Positions 1 to 11,552 of a stretch of 64,000 bases of DNA are shown in pieces. The position numbers and the translations under genes are program-made. Within the stretch, counting starts at the first letter, position 1; each line of letters starts with the position of its first letter. The notes below the pieces were generated by a model, which made no database searches, was not told where the DNA came from, and saw nothing but the letters and a program-made list of their open reading frames with translations. This stretch comes from Arachnopeziza araneosa. Its lineage: Eukaryota; Ascomycota; Leotiomycetes; Helotiales; Arachnopezizaceae. The stretch covers positions 1 through 64,000 of the forward strand of contig QYAI01000114.1 of NCBI GenBank assembly GCA_003988855.1, given 5' to 3'.

Positions 1-540
1 GCGTACCTGTTCACTGTAGAGTTAGAGAATCAGTCCTTATAGCACACTTGATTTGTCACGTGCCATTATTAGTCAACCTAGCCTCGGCCATCACAACATT
101 GTTGATTTGTTTAGTTCCATTCACCGCTCCCTACCGACGTGTACCTGTACAACTCAACCGTTATGGCTCTTTTACTTTAATTATGCAGTATCTTGGTCCT
201 TATGTGGTTAGTGAATGCTGAAGGAGAAGCCGGCCCTCTCATTCCAAGGCAAATATAGACTTCGCACTTTGATAAGGTATCCATCAGACCTTTGCAATTT
301 TGTAATCATCAGTCAAGGGACTTTTTTTTTGGAAAATGAACAATGAAGCGAATATATAAGGGCATATCTCGCTAGCAAGCACTTATATAACCTACTGAAT
401 GAGTTCAATATGCTTAGTCCGAAGGTCAATCCCGTACGAACAGCTCAGTAAACAGTGATTCACTGCCTTCATGGTCATGATTATCACAGTGATATATTCT
501 ATTAATTTATTTATTCCTATATACAGTAAATTGTCAGTAT
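1..540. other. Gene-free left edge
   Basis: No open frame with a recognisable product or splice pattern is visible. It is downstream of the membrane-protein gene at 541-2340 and may hold its 3' UTR. Sequence is AT-leaning, with a short T run near 327. Confidence 0.5.
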
Positions 541-2340
541 TCAACCCCAAATCAGAAACGCCCCTGGCCATGTAGAAATGAAAGCTTCAGGAGGCAAGAA
601 AAAGAGTGTTCTAAACATCTCGGTCATCAGAAACAGACGTGCCAAAATATACGGAACTCCAAAACATATCAAAATGACAGGCCCGTGCAGTTGCCGAGAT
701 AATGAGCCATCCTCATGTCGTTCCCAACCATTTTCACCGTTATAATATGACCACTGAAGGTTGAAGTAAATCGAGAGCAGAGGTATCATTGTTGTAGCCA
801 CTGCGCATACCCTCCACAGGATCAACTCCGCTGTTGTTGGAAACGAGAAGGTCCATGCAAGACAGTGCAGGGCACCAAATATTGTTCCACCGAGAGCAGA
901 ACCGGCTATGATGGTGGCAACTGCAGGATGATTGTGACGGAGCCATTCTACAACTGTTCGTCCAATAATGGTATTTTCGAATCCAGAGAACAGGTTCCGA
1001 GCATCTACCGCATGACTAGCATCATTTGGTATAGGCACCAAGTCAAGATTCATGTCGACTTTGTCAGATAGACGATACCAAGTCCACAAATAACCAGGCC
1101 CAAATGTAGCCAGCAAGACTACCTCATCGGGTGTAGGTCGTTTTACGGCTCTAATTTTGTATCTCATTGTGACTTCTTGCGGTCGGTTCCATGATATAGC
1201 GTAGGTAAGTAAACTACACATGGCAAATGCTAAAGTTGCAATCTCAAGTTGTGATGAGATCAAGCTTTGGTGGTGCCGAGCCATCAACTCCACCACGAGC
1301 CATCCAATATTCAGGATAGCTAGGAGCATCGTCAACGAATCTCTCTTGCTCAACGAGGTGAGATCCTGTGCTGAAATCTCAGGAAGCGAAGTATAAAGTT
1401 TGAAGCCTTTAGCGCTCAAAAATTGCAGAGCTGTCAAGGCCCACTTCTTGTGCTGTAAACGCTTCAAGTTGAGAATTTGAAACGAAGAGAGGTGTTCAGT
1501 TGAGACTGAGAGAGATTTATGACCCAATATCCTTCGAGCATAATCCTTTGGCAAATCATCGCCGCTGAGCGGTTCCGAGGACACAATCTTTGTGTTCGAA
1601 GTTTCCAAGACTACCACGTCTGGTAGAAGTTCCTTCGCAATCCTCGTAAGCGGAGAAGAAGTCAGGAGAGATGTTGAACCCATAACGGGCTCTGAAATTT
1701 CTTCTTGAAGAGAACCGAGAGACGGAATTTTACGCCCAGATTCTAAGCTTCTCTTAGCATAGCAGGCAGAAAAATGGACGCCAGAATAATCAACTCCTGT
1801 GGTGCTTAGGTGAGACGTTTTTGGGGGGGTTTTCTCCTCAATCTCGATTCCGGAGAAGTCAAGCTCAGAAAAGTCGAGGTAAAATCCTCCCATGTTCATA
1901 ATATAAGCGTGCACAATTTCCATTTCATCTCCGAATCGAGACCTCAGCGTCTCAAGGCTGGTGCTTGCTGCTAATCTTTCGCTGAGGGATTTTCCCAGGA
2001 TATACTCAGGTGCCAGGATGGTAAGGACAAGCCACCAAAAATGAGTTCTTATATCGAGGAAAGACCACCAACTGGTTATCAACCATCCGTATCTCTTTCC
2101 ATTTTCATCAAAGCAAGGACGTCGAGATGGGATATTCAGATGCTGGATGTTCCAGGTGCAGAGAATGATAATTGATATACAGCTCCACAGAATTGAGAGG
2201 GTACCACGAGTATTTGGGCTGGCGACAAATGCCGTTTTAGGTGGAGGAAGTGTACATTCTGGGTTGAATACCGAAGCATGGATACTTGGATAGTTTGCAA
2301 GGCCAAAGAAGAAGACAAAACAGCTAGAGGGAAAGGACAT
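541..2340 (-). CDS. Polytopic membrane protein, uncharacterised fungal family
   Basis: Single-exon 599-residue protein. The N-terminal part carries the pattern CTLPPPKTAF...RGTLSILWSC that I associate with a widespread uncharacterised fungal membrane family in which a cysteine after a short leader is followed by a first membrane segment (SILWSCISIIILCTW). Further hydrophobic segments are HFWWLVLTILAPEYIL, SLTMLLAILNIGWLVVELM, an IATLAFAMCSLLTYAISW stretch, ATIIAGSALGGTIFGALHC, LILWRVCAVATTMIPLL and PVILICFGVPYILARLFL, giving about seven membrane spans with a long hydrophilic region between the second and third. The far N-terminus may be a weak signal peptide. No catalytic motif is visible and the function is unknown. 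The family link is from memory of motif style; the reading frame itself is long and clean. Confidence 0.8.
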   Translation of the reverse strand: MSFPSSCFVFFFGLANYPSIHASVFNPECTLPPPKTAFVASPNTRGTLSILWSCISIIILCTWNIQHLNIPSRRPCFDENGKRYGWLITSWWSFLDIRTHFWWLVLTILAPEYILGKSLSERLAASTSLETLRSRFGDEMEIVHAYIMNMGGFYLDFSELDFSGIEIEEKTPPKTSHLSTTGVDYSGVHFSACYAKRSLESGRKIPSLGSLQEEISEPVMGSTSLLTSSPLTRIAKELLPDVVVLETSNTKIVSSEPLSGDDLPKDYARRILGHKSLSVSTEHLSSFQILNLKRLQHKKWALTALQFLSAKGFKLYTSLPEISAQDLTSLSKRDSLTMLLAILNIGWLVVELMARHHQSLISSQLEIATLAFAMCSLLTYAISWNRPQEVTMRYKIRAVKRPTPDEVVLLATFGPGYLWTWYRLSDKVDMNLDLVPIPNDASHAVDARNLFSGFENTIIGRTVVEWLRHNHPAVATIIAGSALGGTIFGALHCLAWTFSFPTTAELILWRVCAVATTMIPLLSIYFNLQWSYYNGENGWERHEDGSLSRQLHGPVILICFGVPYILARLFLMTEMFRTLFFLPPEAFISTWPGAFLIWG

Positions 2341-3206
2341 TGAAAACCACCAAAGAATTTATTGTTTACTGAAACCCCCTCTCCTGATTCCAAATATAAC
2401 AAAGCGATATTATACTAGAATATAACATGGAAATGAGATATGCGGTGAAGGAAGACTTTAAACACTTTTGGTGGTGGCTGAGCAATTTCTCATCACCGTG
2501 CGCCATACTCCAGAAGCCTGACCTTTTCTTACACTTCATAAATATACTCTTAAGAACTTCTCACCTTGCTTAAAAAGAAACATCGGAGTACGAGTCGATT
2601 GAAGGTTCTCAGCTGGTGCAATCCTCAGATAGCTTTGGGCAACGGCTAGCGTGTGCTATTGACGAAGCATTTTAGTGGCATAGACTGTGATTTTGCTTCG
2701 TCCACGATTCATGACATATTTAGATAATAAAGAATACTGATCTAATGATATAAAAGTGCGGAAATATACAATTAATTTTCTCTTCCAGGTGGTACAGAAT
2801 GTACTAGTGGTAATGTCGTGGATCAACGGGCGAGGTTGAAAATGGAGAGTAATGAAGGATTATATAATCCTAATATATGAAACACCAAGCGGAAACGTTG
2901 ATCAATAATTTCAGAAAAGAGCCACTGTCTTGCATTCAATATTGGAGCCTGTCTCTTTAGAATCTTTTTGAATTTCGGAGTAAATAGACGACGATTAGCA
3001 GCGTTGTAGAAGTGCATGACAAATAAATATGGAAATGTCTTTGAAGTTAGACTCGCTCTCAAAAAAGGGTCATCATATACATTTACAACTCTTCTAAATA
3101 CAATGATATATCGTTGCCTTCTACTATTCAAATTCTACCTGTAGAATCAAGAAAAGAATGATGTTTCTAGCCCACCCAGCTCATCTTTATCTTCAAGCGA
3201 GAGAAT
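2341..3206. other. Intergenic, AT-rich
   Basis: Promoter side of the membrane-protein gene and the 3' side of the endoglucanase gene. A 102-codon minus frame at 2823-3131 has no family resemblance, no visible splice partners and AT-driven composition, so I do not call it. Confidence 0.5.
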
Positions 3207-4600
3207 CTAAACTCTCAAAGGAACCGGTACTGGTGCTCTCTTATTTTTGCTTGCAATACCATTCATACCAGTCCTTGTTCCCACCAGACACTGTGTCACA
3301 ATTTTCTGATCGGTGAAGTTGCCGGCTGAACCTATTGGAGTCTCTGTAAGATTGTACGTATTGTCAAATCCTCCAGCGGACCAGCCAGAGTAGCCAAGAT
3401 AAGCCATCGTGTTAGCATTGATGAATGTCAGGGTATCGCACAAGTCAGTCAAGCACGATTCAGTATTTCCACCACCAGTCTCGCTCAGAATAGCCTGGCG
3501 CTTGTTCGCCATCAAGAAGGTAGCGAGCGGCTGGAAAGTATCAGCGATGTGGTTAGAGATGCACTCAGTGTGTGTTCCCGATCCATCTGAATCGAGATAC
3601 TTATGCACATCGAAGATCAAGCTAGTATTAGAACCGTCCAGATTATGGACGTTACTCAGATTGCCTGCCGAGCCATTGCTTATAAATGTCTGAGCACCAG
3701 TGAAGTCGTTACCAGGAAGGAGGATCATCTGGGTTGTTGCACCTGTTTTTCTAATTGCAGTGACGGCAGCTTGGACCGTCGTAGCCCAGATCTTCATGTC
3801 TGGCATATTATGTGGTTCTGCAATTGAGTTAGCACTGCAGAAATTTTAAATTTGCAAACAAGCTCTGTAGTTCTGATCCTCCCCAAAATAAGAGTTTAAT
3901 GTAAGAATAACTCATACCATTCATGATGCCAAAGATGATTTTTGTTTCCTTTGCATACTTTGTCGCGATCTGAGACCAAAGATTGGCGAAATCTGCATCG
4001 GAAGGTCCACCTTGACCGATGATTTTGTTGTTGAAACGAGCATAGTTGTGGACATCGACAATGCACATTGCCCCAGTTGCAAGGCATGCTTGCACAAGCA
4101 TATCGTATTGAGCAAAGTTTGTGGGATCTAGGGCTCCAGTACTCATGTTGGCGGCCGCTGCCATGCTAACCGCGGTTCCATTTCCTACAGACATTGGTGG
4201 GTTGGCGCTATTGATAAGAAATTGCCACGAGACAGCTGTAAAGGACATTAGGACTTGTGATTTGAAGAATAAGTGAGGTAAAATTTACGAAGTCTGAAGA
4301 GATTCATCATATCATTTGTAGCGAAATGAGCCATTTGACCACCGCCATCACTATGTCCAAGAGCCTTCAAAGGACCTTGAGCACTGGCTAAATTTGCTGT
4401 ACCCTATCTGGGTTAGGATTTGTCTAGTCGAAGACGGATTTCCTTACCGTGATATCTACGCCAAAATCGAAACCTGCGATATTGACGCCCTGAGCAATCA
4501 GAGGAAATTCCAAGAGAGAGGGTGGGATGGTTCATCTTACTGCAAATTGAGAAGCTGCGGACACTGAAGTGATCGCGCAAAGGAACGGTAGAAGCAACAT
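3207..4600 (-). CDS. Secreted endo-beta-1,4-glucanase, GH5 (subfamily 5-like)
   Basis: Five exons: 4541-4600, 4448-4489, 4289-4403, 3918-4235, 3207-3817, giving 381 residues. The start is the ATG at 4600, which opens a signal peptide (MLLLPFLCAITSVSA). Mature protein begins GVNIAGFDFG as in fungal GH5 cellulases, then NLFRLPVSWQFL, VDVHNYARFN, the acid/base glutamate in IMNEPHN (E179, codon split by the last intron) and the nucleophile in ILSETGGGN (E291). Family knowledge: cleaves internal beta-1,4 bonds of cellulose outside the cell. There is no cellulose-binding module at either end, so it is a catalytic-domain-only enzyme. The last intron has a textbook TGCTAAC branch site. Subfamily is inferred from motif spelling, not from an alignment. 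Confidence 0.93.
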
Positions 4601-5972
4601 GATGAAATTATTAGAGTGTAGTGACCGTAAAATTATTGGGGATGAACTTCCAGCTCAGATCATGAGTTGTTCATCATATACAATCTTGGCTTCTCCGGCA
4701 GTGACTTCAAGTCAACAGAAATTTTGAGCATTCTGACTTTCGGCCCCATTTTCTCAAGACACTCTGTGTGTGACAATGCCTGTTGGCTTGAGAAGATCTC
4801 TAGGGTTGTATACATGAGGCATCGTCAAGAAATTAACCCTTTAATGCCAGCGGGTAGAGAACAAATAATGAGGATATAAGAACATTTAAATCCAATGACT
4901 CGCTCGAATGGCGTTTGACAGAGGGAAATATTCATGCGTGCGCAAGATGTGGTCAAAGCAAGATACTTTGTGACACAACTGAAGCTTGAGGCTGGGGGAA
5001 CCGACAGGGGTTTTCCCCTTCACCATTCGGTTACTTGAAGGAAAAGAGCCTCGAGGATCATTTGCAAGAGCCGAAAAGCTTGATTTTCACACAGTCTGAA
5101 GACGCATTCTAGGAGATAGGATGCGGATGATGTCTTTCCTTCGCCAGACCAATCTTCATCCGATTTATCAACATTCGGCAATTAGATTTATCAGGGCTCG
5201 CAGAAGTATGACGCTTTTGCCTATGAATTTGAGAGACACTGACAGGCGTCGGTTTTGACTTGGTACTCGAACCTGGGCAGTATTCAAAGAGGTCTCCAAG
5301 TTCTGAATAGCATTTCGGGTGCAGTAACGACACACACTCCGCCTGTTAAACCAAAAGAGATAGATAGGTCGCGCCAGTCGGCCGCAAAACAGCAGACAAG
5401 AATCAGCAACATTTCGAGAACACAAGGCAATCCAACAGGATTAGAGGCCCAAATTCCAATGACTCATCATGGGGCCACGACGGCATATTCTGAGGAGCTC
5501 AGGGGCACCACTTGGATACTTGCGAGCGAGTTGGACATTCATTCTTGAGACAGGAAGGAGACGAGGGACCTGGCTTGGCATCACGTGCGAGTCTCACCAT
5601 GGTCGAAAACGGCAAGCCGGAGGAGGCTTCACCGTAGAACTACCAGCCCTATATGGACAGCATGCAGCGAATTCTCTTTTACGTCTTTTAGCTACTGACA
5701 TATTAGCACAAGAACTTTCCAGAAACCAAATAACAAATTAAGGACACTAAATGGTCAACCTGCAACGTAGGTATGGCGTTTACACTATTGGACAGGGTCT
5801 GCAGTAGTGAGAGCCAGGCCGGCCCGTCTCTCTACACTCTCATCAAATCCACTCAAGAACACTTTGAACTCAGGCTCTTGATTGAGTCGAGTAAGAGTGC
5901 TTGGTAAATTGGTGTATTGCGCCAATCCAGATCGCTCCTGTCAAAGAGACAAGGCTTCTCCAGATTAAGTCT
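4601..5972. other. Intergenic, no supported gene
   Basis: 1.37 kb between the endoglucanase start and the stop of the Zn2Cys6 regulator. Overlapping short frames on both strands (about 5168-5741) have no family resemblance and no consistent splice sites. It probably holds the endoglucanase promoter and the regulator 3' UTR. Confidence 0.5.
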
Positions 5973-7639
5973 TTATCCTTGCTCTAATGCTTTCAAAATC
6001 CGAGGCGTCGTATCCTCGTTAAGGAGCTTGAGATAACGCCCTACATATGCTCAGTCAGTCCGGCATTTCTCCAATTTGTTCTCAACTCACTGCAGCCTAA
6101 CCATCTCCCTCCCACAATTTCCAAGAAATTCCTCAGAATTCTCAATCTTTTAAGTCCCTCAGAATTGATCTCCACAAATAGCCTCTCAGTTGTGATCAAT
6201 GCCGCCTTGTACACCATGAAAGTGGCAAATGGTGGGAGGAGGTTGAAATCAATGGATTGTGTAACCGATGAGAAGGGCTCCACAGTATTAATTATGTTCG
6301 AGAGGAGTTTATTAAGCTCTGTCGTAGCAATAGAGTGACAATGCTCAGTTGCACCACTAGTGATCTCCTTTGTACCGTTTTCGAAAGCTAGAAGAAGAGC
6401 CCTATTTCAGTGTCAACGTCAACTGATATATCCACGCATGCGACTCTGCATAATTAGGAGACTTACGATCTACAAAGACTCAATCCACCTGCATAAAGAG
6501 CGATCCCATTCCCAAGCTCCCCGCTTAATATCGTCTGGAGAGAAAATATTGTTTCGATTATCAAGAATATCTCGTCCATTTTAAATTCATGATCTCCAAT
6601 GGGGTTATTTAGGGTAGTGTGGATCTTATCCAGGAGGAGAGTAGCCTCGAGGAGGCGAGAGAGGCGAGCAATGGGGCTTGTTGGATCTTTATCGTGCTGA
6701 TGAGTCGAGCAGGTGTGAGGCTTGAGGGTATCGTGGAGAGACTGGGATTGTGAACGGGTCAGAGAAGAGCATGATCCAGATTCCATGGCTATATATCTAG
6801 AGGCGGCAATTAGATTACGACTAAACTGCATTTATAGCAGCCCTTCTGAACGGAGCTTACCTATCCAAGATTAGAATTCCACACCAAATGAATGCAGTCT
6901 CTTCTCGCTTTGCGCCATCATCTATGGTCGGCGGCGCATCTATTCCCGGATGAATTTCAAGCGCATCTGCAGCTCTAACTAATCCTCCGATCGAGATGAA
7001 AGCTGCTGGGTAGAAGCCATGTGCAGCTTCGAAAAGCGTCACTAAAATTCTCGATTTAACAGTTAGACAAGAATTGATACCAAGCCCTTCAGCTGAAGCT
7101 ATGTAACCCTTAATATAGAGATACAGTGGTTTGAACTCGAATAGATTATCTTCGTCTTCTAGAGGAGGAGCTGGAGTGGTTGTGAGAAGTATAATAGACA
7201 GGCAGAGTAATGCGAGGTCTAGAGGGGCTTCATCCCACGTTAGTGGGAGTGGTAGCCGAGATATTGAAAGAATGGGAAACCATGGGCTAATAAATCGATC
7301 ATAGGCCGAAAAGGAGTCCTCTGGTGTAAGGGCTCCAAATTTTCGGATGATATCTCCCCTAAGGTTACTTGGTGTGAACTCCGTTGAGCTTATAAAGCTC
7401 TCTGGCCTAGGGGACGGTGAGGGCGTTGGACCTGAGGACGAGATCCGGGGGCGCTCATACTTGCACATACAGCCAAGTCTTTTCTGGATTAGCAAGAATG
7501 CATAGTAACAGTCGTCTAGGTTTATTTTTTACCTTGTACAAAGTCCACAATGTGGAAGCACTTTATCACATCGCCTTTTCTGAGTGCTGCATCGTATGCA
7601 GGCTTTCTCGCCAATTAATGTACGACGTTTGGCGCTCAT
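5973..7639 (-). CDS. Zn(II)2Cys6 transcription factor
   Basis: Five exons: 7533-7639, 6861-7478, 6467-6820, 6091-6401, 5973-6040; 485 residues. The zinc cluster CIRCSTQKRRCDKVLPHC-GLC-TRLGCMC fits C-X2-C-X6-C-X6-C-X2-C-X6-C, and is split by intron 1 just after GLCTR. Only the second of two closely spaced acceptor AGs restores the sixth cysteine spacing and the following KY. The middle has the hydrophobic helices of the fungal regulator domain (LALLCLSIILLTT, GYIASAEGLGINSC, GGLVRAADAL). The C-terminus, WLGCRRYLKLLNEDTTPRI, only appears after joining the last 68-nt exon. A second in-frame ATG at 7666 would add nine residues; 7639 has a purine at -3 and is preferred. Family members bind CGG triplets, and the divergent promoter contains eight GCGGG boxes, so autoregulation and control of the NmrA-like neighbour are plausible inferences. 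Confidence 0.9.
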
Positions 7640-7712
7640 TCCGAAATATGGCTGGATCCACGACATTGGATTAAGGTAGCTGATGAGCAAAGTTTGCTGT
7701 TGTTGGAGAATG

Positions 7713-7828
7713 TGCGGGGACCAGCGGGCCTTTAAGTGCTGAATGCTTATTAAGCGCGCGGGCTGCCGCATGCAGGTGCGGGATATGCGGGACTGTGTGC
7801 GGGACTGTGAGCGGGAAAACCGTGCGGG
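7713..7828 (+). promoter_or_regulatory. Array of eight NGCGGG boxes in a divergent promoter
   Basis: NGCGGG occurs at 7713, 7723, 7757, 7777, 7786, 7798, 7810 and 7823, all in the same orientation. The block 7777-7828 has five copies at 9, 12, 12 and 13 bp steps, and TGCGGGACTGTG is repeated around 7786-7809. An inverted CGG (gccgca, 7765-7770) also occurs. The boxes lie 74-189 bp before the regulator ATG and 172-287 bp before the NmrA-like ATG. CGG triplets are the classical half-site of Zn2Cys6 proteins, one of which is encoded next to the array. The binding role is inference. Confidence 0.6.
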
Positions 7829-7875
7829 CTTTCGCCTTGTTCCTGATCCAGTCAGAGCTTGACGTTATGGAGGAG

Positions 7876-7881
7876 TATAAA
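7876..7881 (+). promoter_or_regulatory. Probable TATA box of the NmrA-like gene
   Basis: TATAAA, 119 bp before the ATG at 8000 and about 48 bp after the last NGCGGG box. Between it and the ATG lies a pyrimidine-rich leader ending in tctacaacATG. Confidence 0.5.
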
Positions 7882-7999
7882 GAAAAGTTGCTTCCCACTG
7901 GGTGAATGCTCTCACCACTACTGCCATCTTCTTTTCATCAAGTCATCTCATCCCCAAAATACAGAGCCAATCTTGATCTTCCCAGCAAACCTCTACAAC

Positions 8000-8952
8000 A
8001 TGTCGGAAATCAAATCAGTCGCAGTAGCTGGTGTAAATCATGATAATATCAGAGACAATAAGAAAATAGCTGACGTCTTCAACAGGCTTCTGGAAGTCTT
8101 GGACCTCATATCCTTAAAGCACTCCTTGACGCTCACTTCCAAGTCAAAGTCCTTACACGATCCAAACAGCCAGGAGCTTACGACGCCAGTGTCAACGTCG
8201 TCGAAGCTGACTACACCTCTGTGGAGTCCTTGACAACCGCATTCACAGGTGTTGACGCAGTCGTGTCCGCAGTGGCGAATACAGCAGTTGGAGGCCAGAC
8301 TATCCTCATCGACGCAGCCATCGCTGCTGGAGTGAAGCGTTTCATCCCCTCTGAATATGGCAGTGTTTCGATCAACCCTGAAGTCGAGGGCTTTCCACTT
8401 TACGCGCCCATGTTCAAGATCAAGAAATATTTGCAGGAAAAAGCTGAGACAGGAAAGTTGACTTGGACTGTTTATGCATGCGGCGCCTTCACAGAATTCT
8501 TGTTCGCTAATCCTATGTTACTCGATTATGAGAATCACAAAGTAACTTTATATGACGAGGGTGACAACAGGATCAGTTCTACCTCTATGCCGAGTATCGG
8601 AAAGGCTATTGCCGGGATACTGAAAAACTTTGATGCTACCAAGAACAGGATCGTACGAACTTCACAGGTTATTTTGACGCAGAACAACCTACTGAAAATA
8701 GCAGAAGGTTTGCAGCCAGATGCCAAATGGGAAATCAGTAAGGTTCAGACAAGTGCAGTATTGAAAGCAGGTTTGGCTGAAGCCAGCGCTGGCGACTTTA
8801 GCCACCCAGTCATTATGAAGATACTGGCAGGTACAGCCCTTGCGGGTGACCTGTATGGAGCTGCTTATGACGTGACGGACAATGAACTTTTTGGTATCAA
8901 GGAGCTGACGGAGAAAGAGTTGACGAAGCTCGTTGCTAGCAAGCTCACCTAG
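8000..8952 (+). CDS. NmrA-like / isoflavone-reductase-like NAD(P)-binding protein
   Basis: Two exons, 8000-8032 and 8086-8952; 299 residues. The first exon encodes only MSEIKSVAVAG; joined to ASGSLGPHIL it rebuilds the Rossmann motif GASGSLG. Then come VKVLTRSKQ, VVEADYTSVESL, VDAVVSAVA, AAGVKRFIPSEYGS and the K-rich FKIKKYLQEK stretch, in the order seen in atypical short-chain dehydrogenases of the NmrA/CipA/isoflavone reductase group. Probably cytosolic. The substrate cannot be told from sequence: members range from reductases of phenolic compounds to redox-sensing regulators. It is divergent from the Zn2Cys6 gene and shares its promoter, hinting at a pathway-specific regulator and enzyme pair. 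Starting at a later internal ATG would lose the cofactor site. Confidence 0.88.
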
Positions 8953-9809
8953 ACTGGAGGAGAGCATTGCAGGACGCTATTAGAAGAATGATCGAAAAAA
9001 CTAAGAATGAAGATATATAAGATTTGCATCTCAATTAGCCTCGAAGACATCATTCTTATTTAACGTATGCTCCTCTCTTCAACAGTTTTGAAGGTGGAGT
9101 TGGAAGCGAGACGAGCCGCATTTCCCCTCGGCTAGTGTGTCACATGATGATGGCCGATCTCAATTGGGAACAGAAAGCCTGAGAGGAATATTGAAAGTTC
9201 ATATCAAAATTCGCCGCATAAACTAAGGAGAATATCTCCGATATGTTGCTAATTTAATCTACAGCCTTCTTAAACGAGAGCTTTTTACCCACGTACTTGG
9301 GCTACTTTGATGTGAGGCCGAAGGCAAAATGTAGGCCTTCTTTGGTTGAATATCAACGACGCATACTGAAATTATAGTGCGGAGTCACCGAAATATTTGG
9401 CTAATTTTGTAACAAATATTCGTGTAAATAGTGAGCGATACAGTCTAATGCCAGAAGGACATTGAGAGCACCTTTAAGAGAGTTGAAAGGAGGCCGTAAA
9501 TCAAACTCGTTAGAACTTGAAAAACTCGAGAACCGAGACATAAGCCTGGCTGCTTGGCCAATGAGTTTCAAAGATGGCTGAGAATAGGAAAATCAGAGTC
9601 ACAGAGGGACATTAGCTGAGTATGAAAGTTGAAAGTTCACAATCACCTCTGAGTCTGGGTTTCTGTTTTTAAGATCTGTTTCTATTTGTCATTACGTTAT
9701 TTTTGAGGGTATCAGTCGTTTTCTTTACTCCATCAGACACCATCCATGCAAATTGATAACCCGAGAACGCCATGCCCGTGCTCCTTCAACGTGAGTTTTA
9801 CATGTCTCC
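8953..9809. other. Intergenic, convergent 3' ends
   Basis: Between the stop codons of the NmrA-like (+) and PAP2 (-) genes. No coding frame with recognisable content. A short palindromic aaatatt/aatattt pair lies near 9391-9421. Confidence 0.5.
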
Positions 9810-11019
9810 TCAGATCGCACTTCCATCTATCGTGGTATTACGATAGCCACCAACAGGTTTTCGAATTGGGCTAGAACCAGCTCCATTTCCATGATGATAG
9901 CTATTGCCGTTACTTGCTGCAGTGGTAGAGTGGTTCGCTCCATTCCCACGGCCTAATGCACCATCTCCGTTCCTGCTATAACCTGCAGCCTCTCCTCCCC
10001 ATCCCACCTGCCGTGTAAATGTCGCATGTTCCAGGTCTGCACCTTGGCCTTGGAATGGTACGGCTCGATTCAAAGGGATATGATTCGTTCTCCAATCCCA
10101 GATACTCGCGTACACCATCCTATAACTGGAAAATGCCATCATCGTTCCGATGATTGCGCCGGCGAGACAATCATACCAATTGTGATACTCGTCGATAGTT
10201 AAAGCACCACCAATGAGCACTGCACCAAGGATAGGGGCGTAAACGACAATGAGTTTCCACATAGCGGGATGGTAGTTAGAGAAGACTTTCAGCTTAGCGT
10301 TAAGGTAGATTGAGAGGAAGACAAAGCCTGCGAAAGCAGCTGTTGTGTGGCCAGAAGGAAAAGACTCCAGAGAGTCGTCTATCTCGTCCGGATCACCAGT
10401 GCAAATAGTGCGATCATACATAATCATCCTCAATCCATTGCCACTCTCCTCTGCAGCGAGAGGAGGGATGTTCGGTGCGCAAACGGTGAGGAAGTGAGGT
10501 CGGAGACCTCCAATCAGCCACTTGAGGAAGACCTGGAAGACAGCTGCGGTAATGAGACTGTAAAAGAGACCGATGATAGCGTTATTGGTATCCCAGAAGG
10601 ATCTGATGCGAATTTGGCAGATGAGAATGACAGCGATAGGGACCAGAGAGCCCAGTAATGCAGCTGCCCAGATAGGAACGATCTCATGGCGGAGTGGATA
10701 AGCAAATTGGGGGTAAACGATTTCTCCATCTTGAAAGTAGACAGGAAAAGAGCGAGATGGGGCTGGATGCGCTTCATAGACCTGAAGATGCGTTAGTCAC
10801 TTAAGGCTCCAGACGGGATTGAGGAAGACCGACTCCCAATCCAATTATACCCATCGCAATCATCGTAGCGAGATCGAGCCAAGTAACTTTGAGCCATTGA
10901 CCAAACGAAGGCTTGGTGTCCATGTTCATAATCATCGGGCCTTTTTTGTCGCGAAGTCTATGGCTAGAATTCCTAGTGGTAGCACCACCATCGCGTGGGC
11001 GGCGTGAAAAGAACGCCAT
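9810..11019 (-). CDS. PAP2-family lipid phosphate phosphatase (Dpp1/Lpp1-like)
   Basis: Two exons, 10834-11019 and 9810-10781; 385 residues. The exon join restores GIIGLGVYEAHPAPSRSFPV. The PAP2 phosphatase signature is visible in order: KWLIGGLRP (K-X6-RP), SFPSGH, and the third block around DEYHNWYD with the catalytic histidine. Six hydrophobic segments flank these. Family role: dephosphorylates phosphatidate, diacylglycerol pyrophosphate or lysolipid phosphates in internal membranes. The N-terminus (about 45 residues) is basic and hydrophilic, and the C-terminal 85 residues are Gly/Asn/Ser-rich and disordered. The intron donor is the less common GTCGGT; the branch site is CTAAC. Exact substrate is not determinable here. 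Confidence 0.92.
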
Positions 11020-11552
11020 TCTGATTATCGGCGATTTGAGCTTGATGATGTCGAAATCAAAGGAGAAAGATGTTGTTTTAATATGTAGAGAAATTTTAGG
11101 CTATTGTCAATGAGATCATGGATAGTGACGTCGAACTGGTTTTGCTCGGCCCCGTGTCACGACACCAAAACAAGGAAATCCATACACTTGTGAATTGGCG
11201 CATCTTGGCGTTTGAGAATGAACAGGCTCACTTGCAATGCGCTGTGAAATTCTTTGTCACATTTGTTATATAAATAAAATAATCAGAAAGCGTCAAGATA
11301 AGTAACTCATTTCCTAGCAATATAGTGATTATTGACAGACGGTGCGCATGCAATCAGGATGTTCTTGGAGCACAGCAATCTACCTCGCTTATTTGTCAAT
11401 ACGGCTTAAATTGACAACCGATTCGCTTAACTTCCGTTCTGATTTTCCGAATGGCCTATTCTAAAATATCTGGATCATGCGTGGAATTATTGCTACACTT
11501 TGCAGAGTTTAATTTCTTGCTTGCTCAATCCGAATTCCCATTCATCATGACT
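11020..11552. other. Intergenic
   Basis: Promoter side of the PAP2 gene and 3' side of the F-box gene. Nothing else supportable is visible. Confidence 0.5.

Noticed and set aside
2823..3131. 102-codon minus-strand frame
   Set aside because: AT-rich, no homology by eye, and directly 3' of the endoglucanase gene; probably UTR or chance.
5262..5285. tRNA B-box-like sequence (minus strand GGTTCGAGTACC)
   Set aside because: No A-box or acceptor-stem pairing could be built around it, and the box is imperfect.
5168..5741. Overlapping short frames on both strands
   Set aside because: None has a domain or a consistent exon join; composition does not favour one frame.
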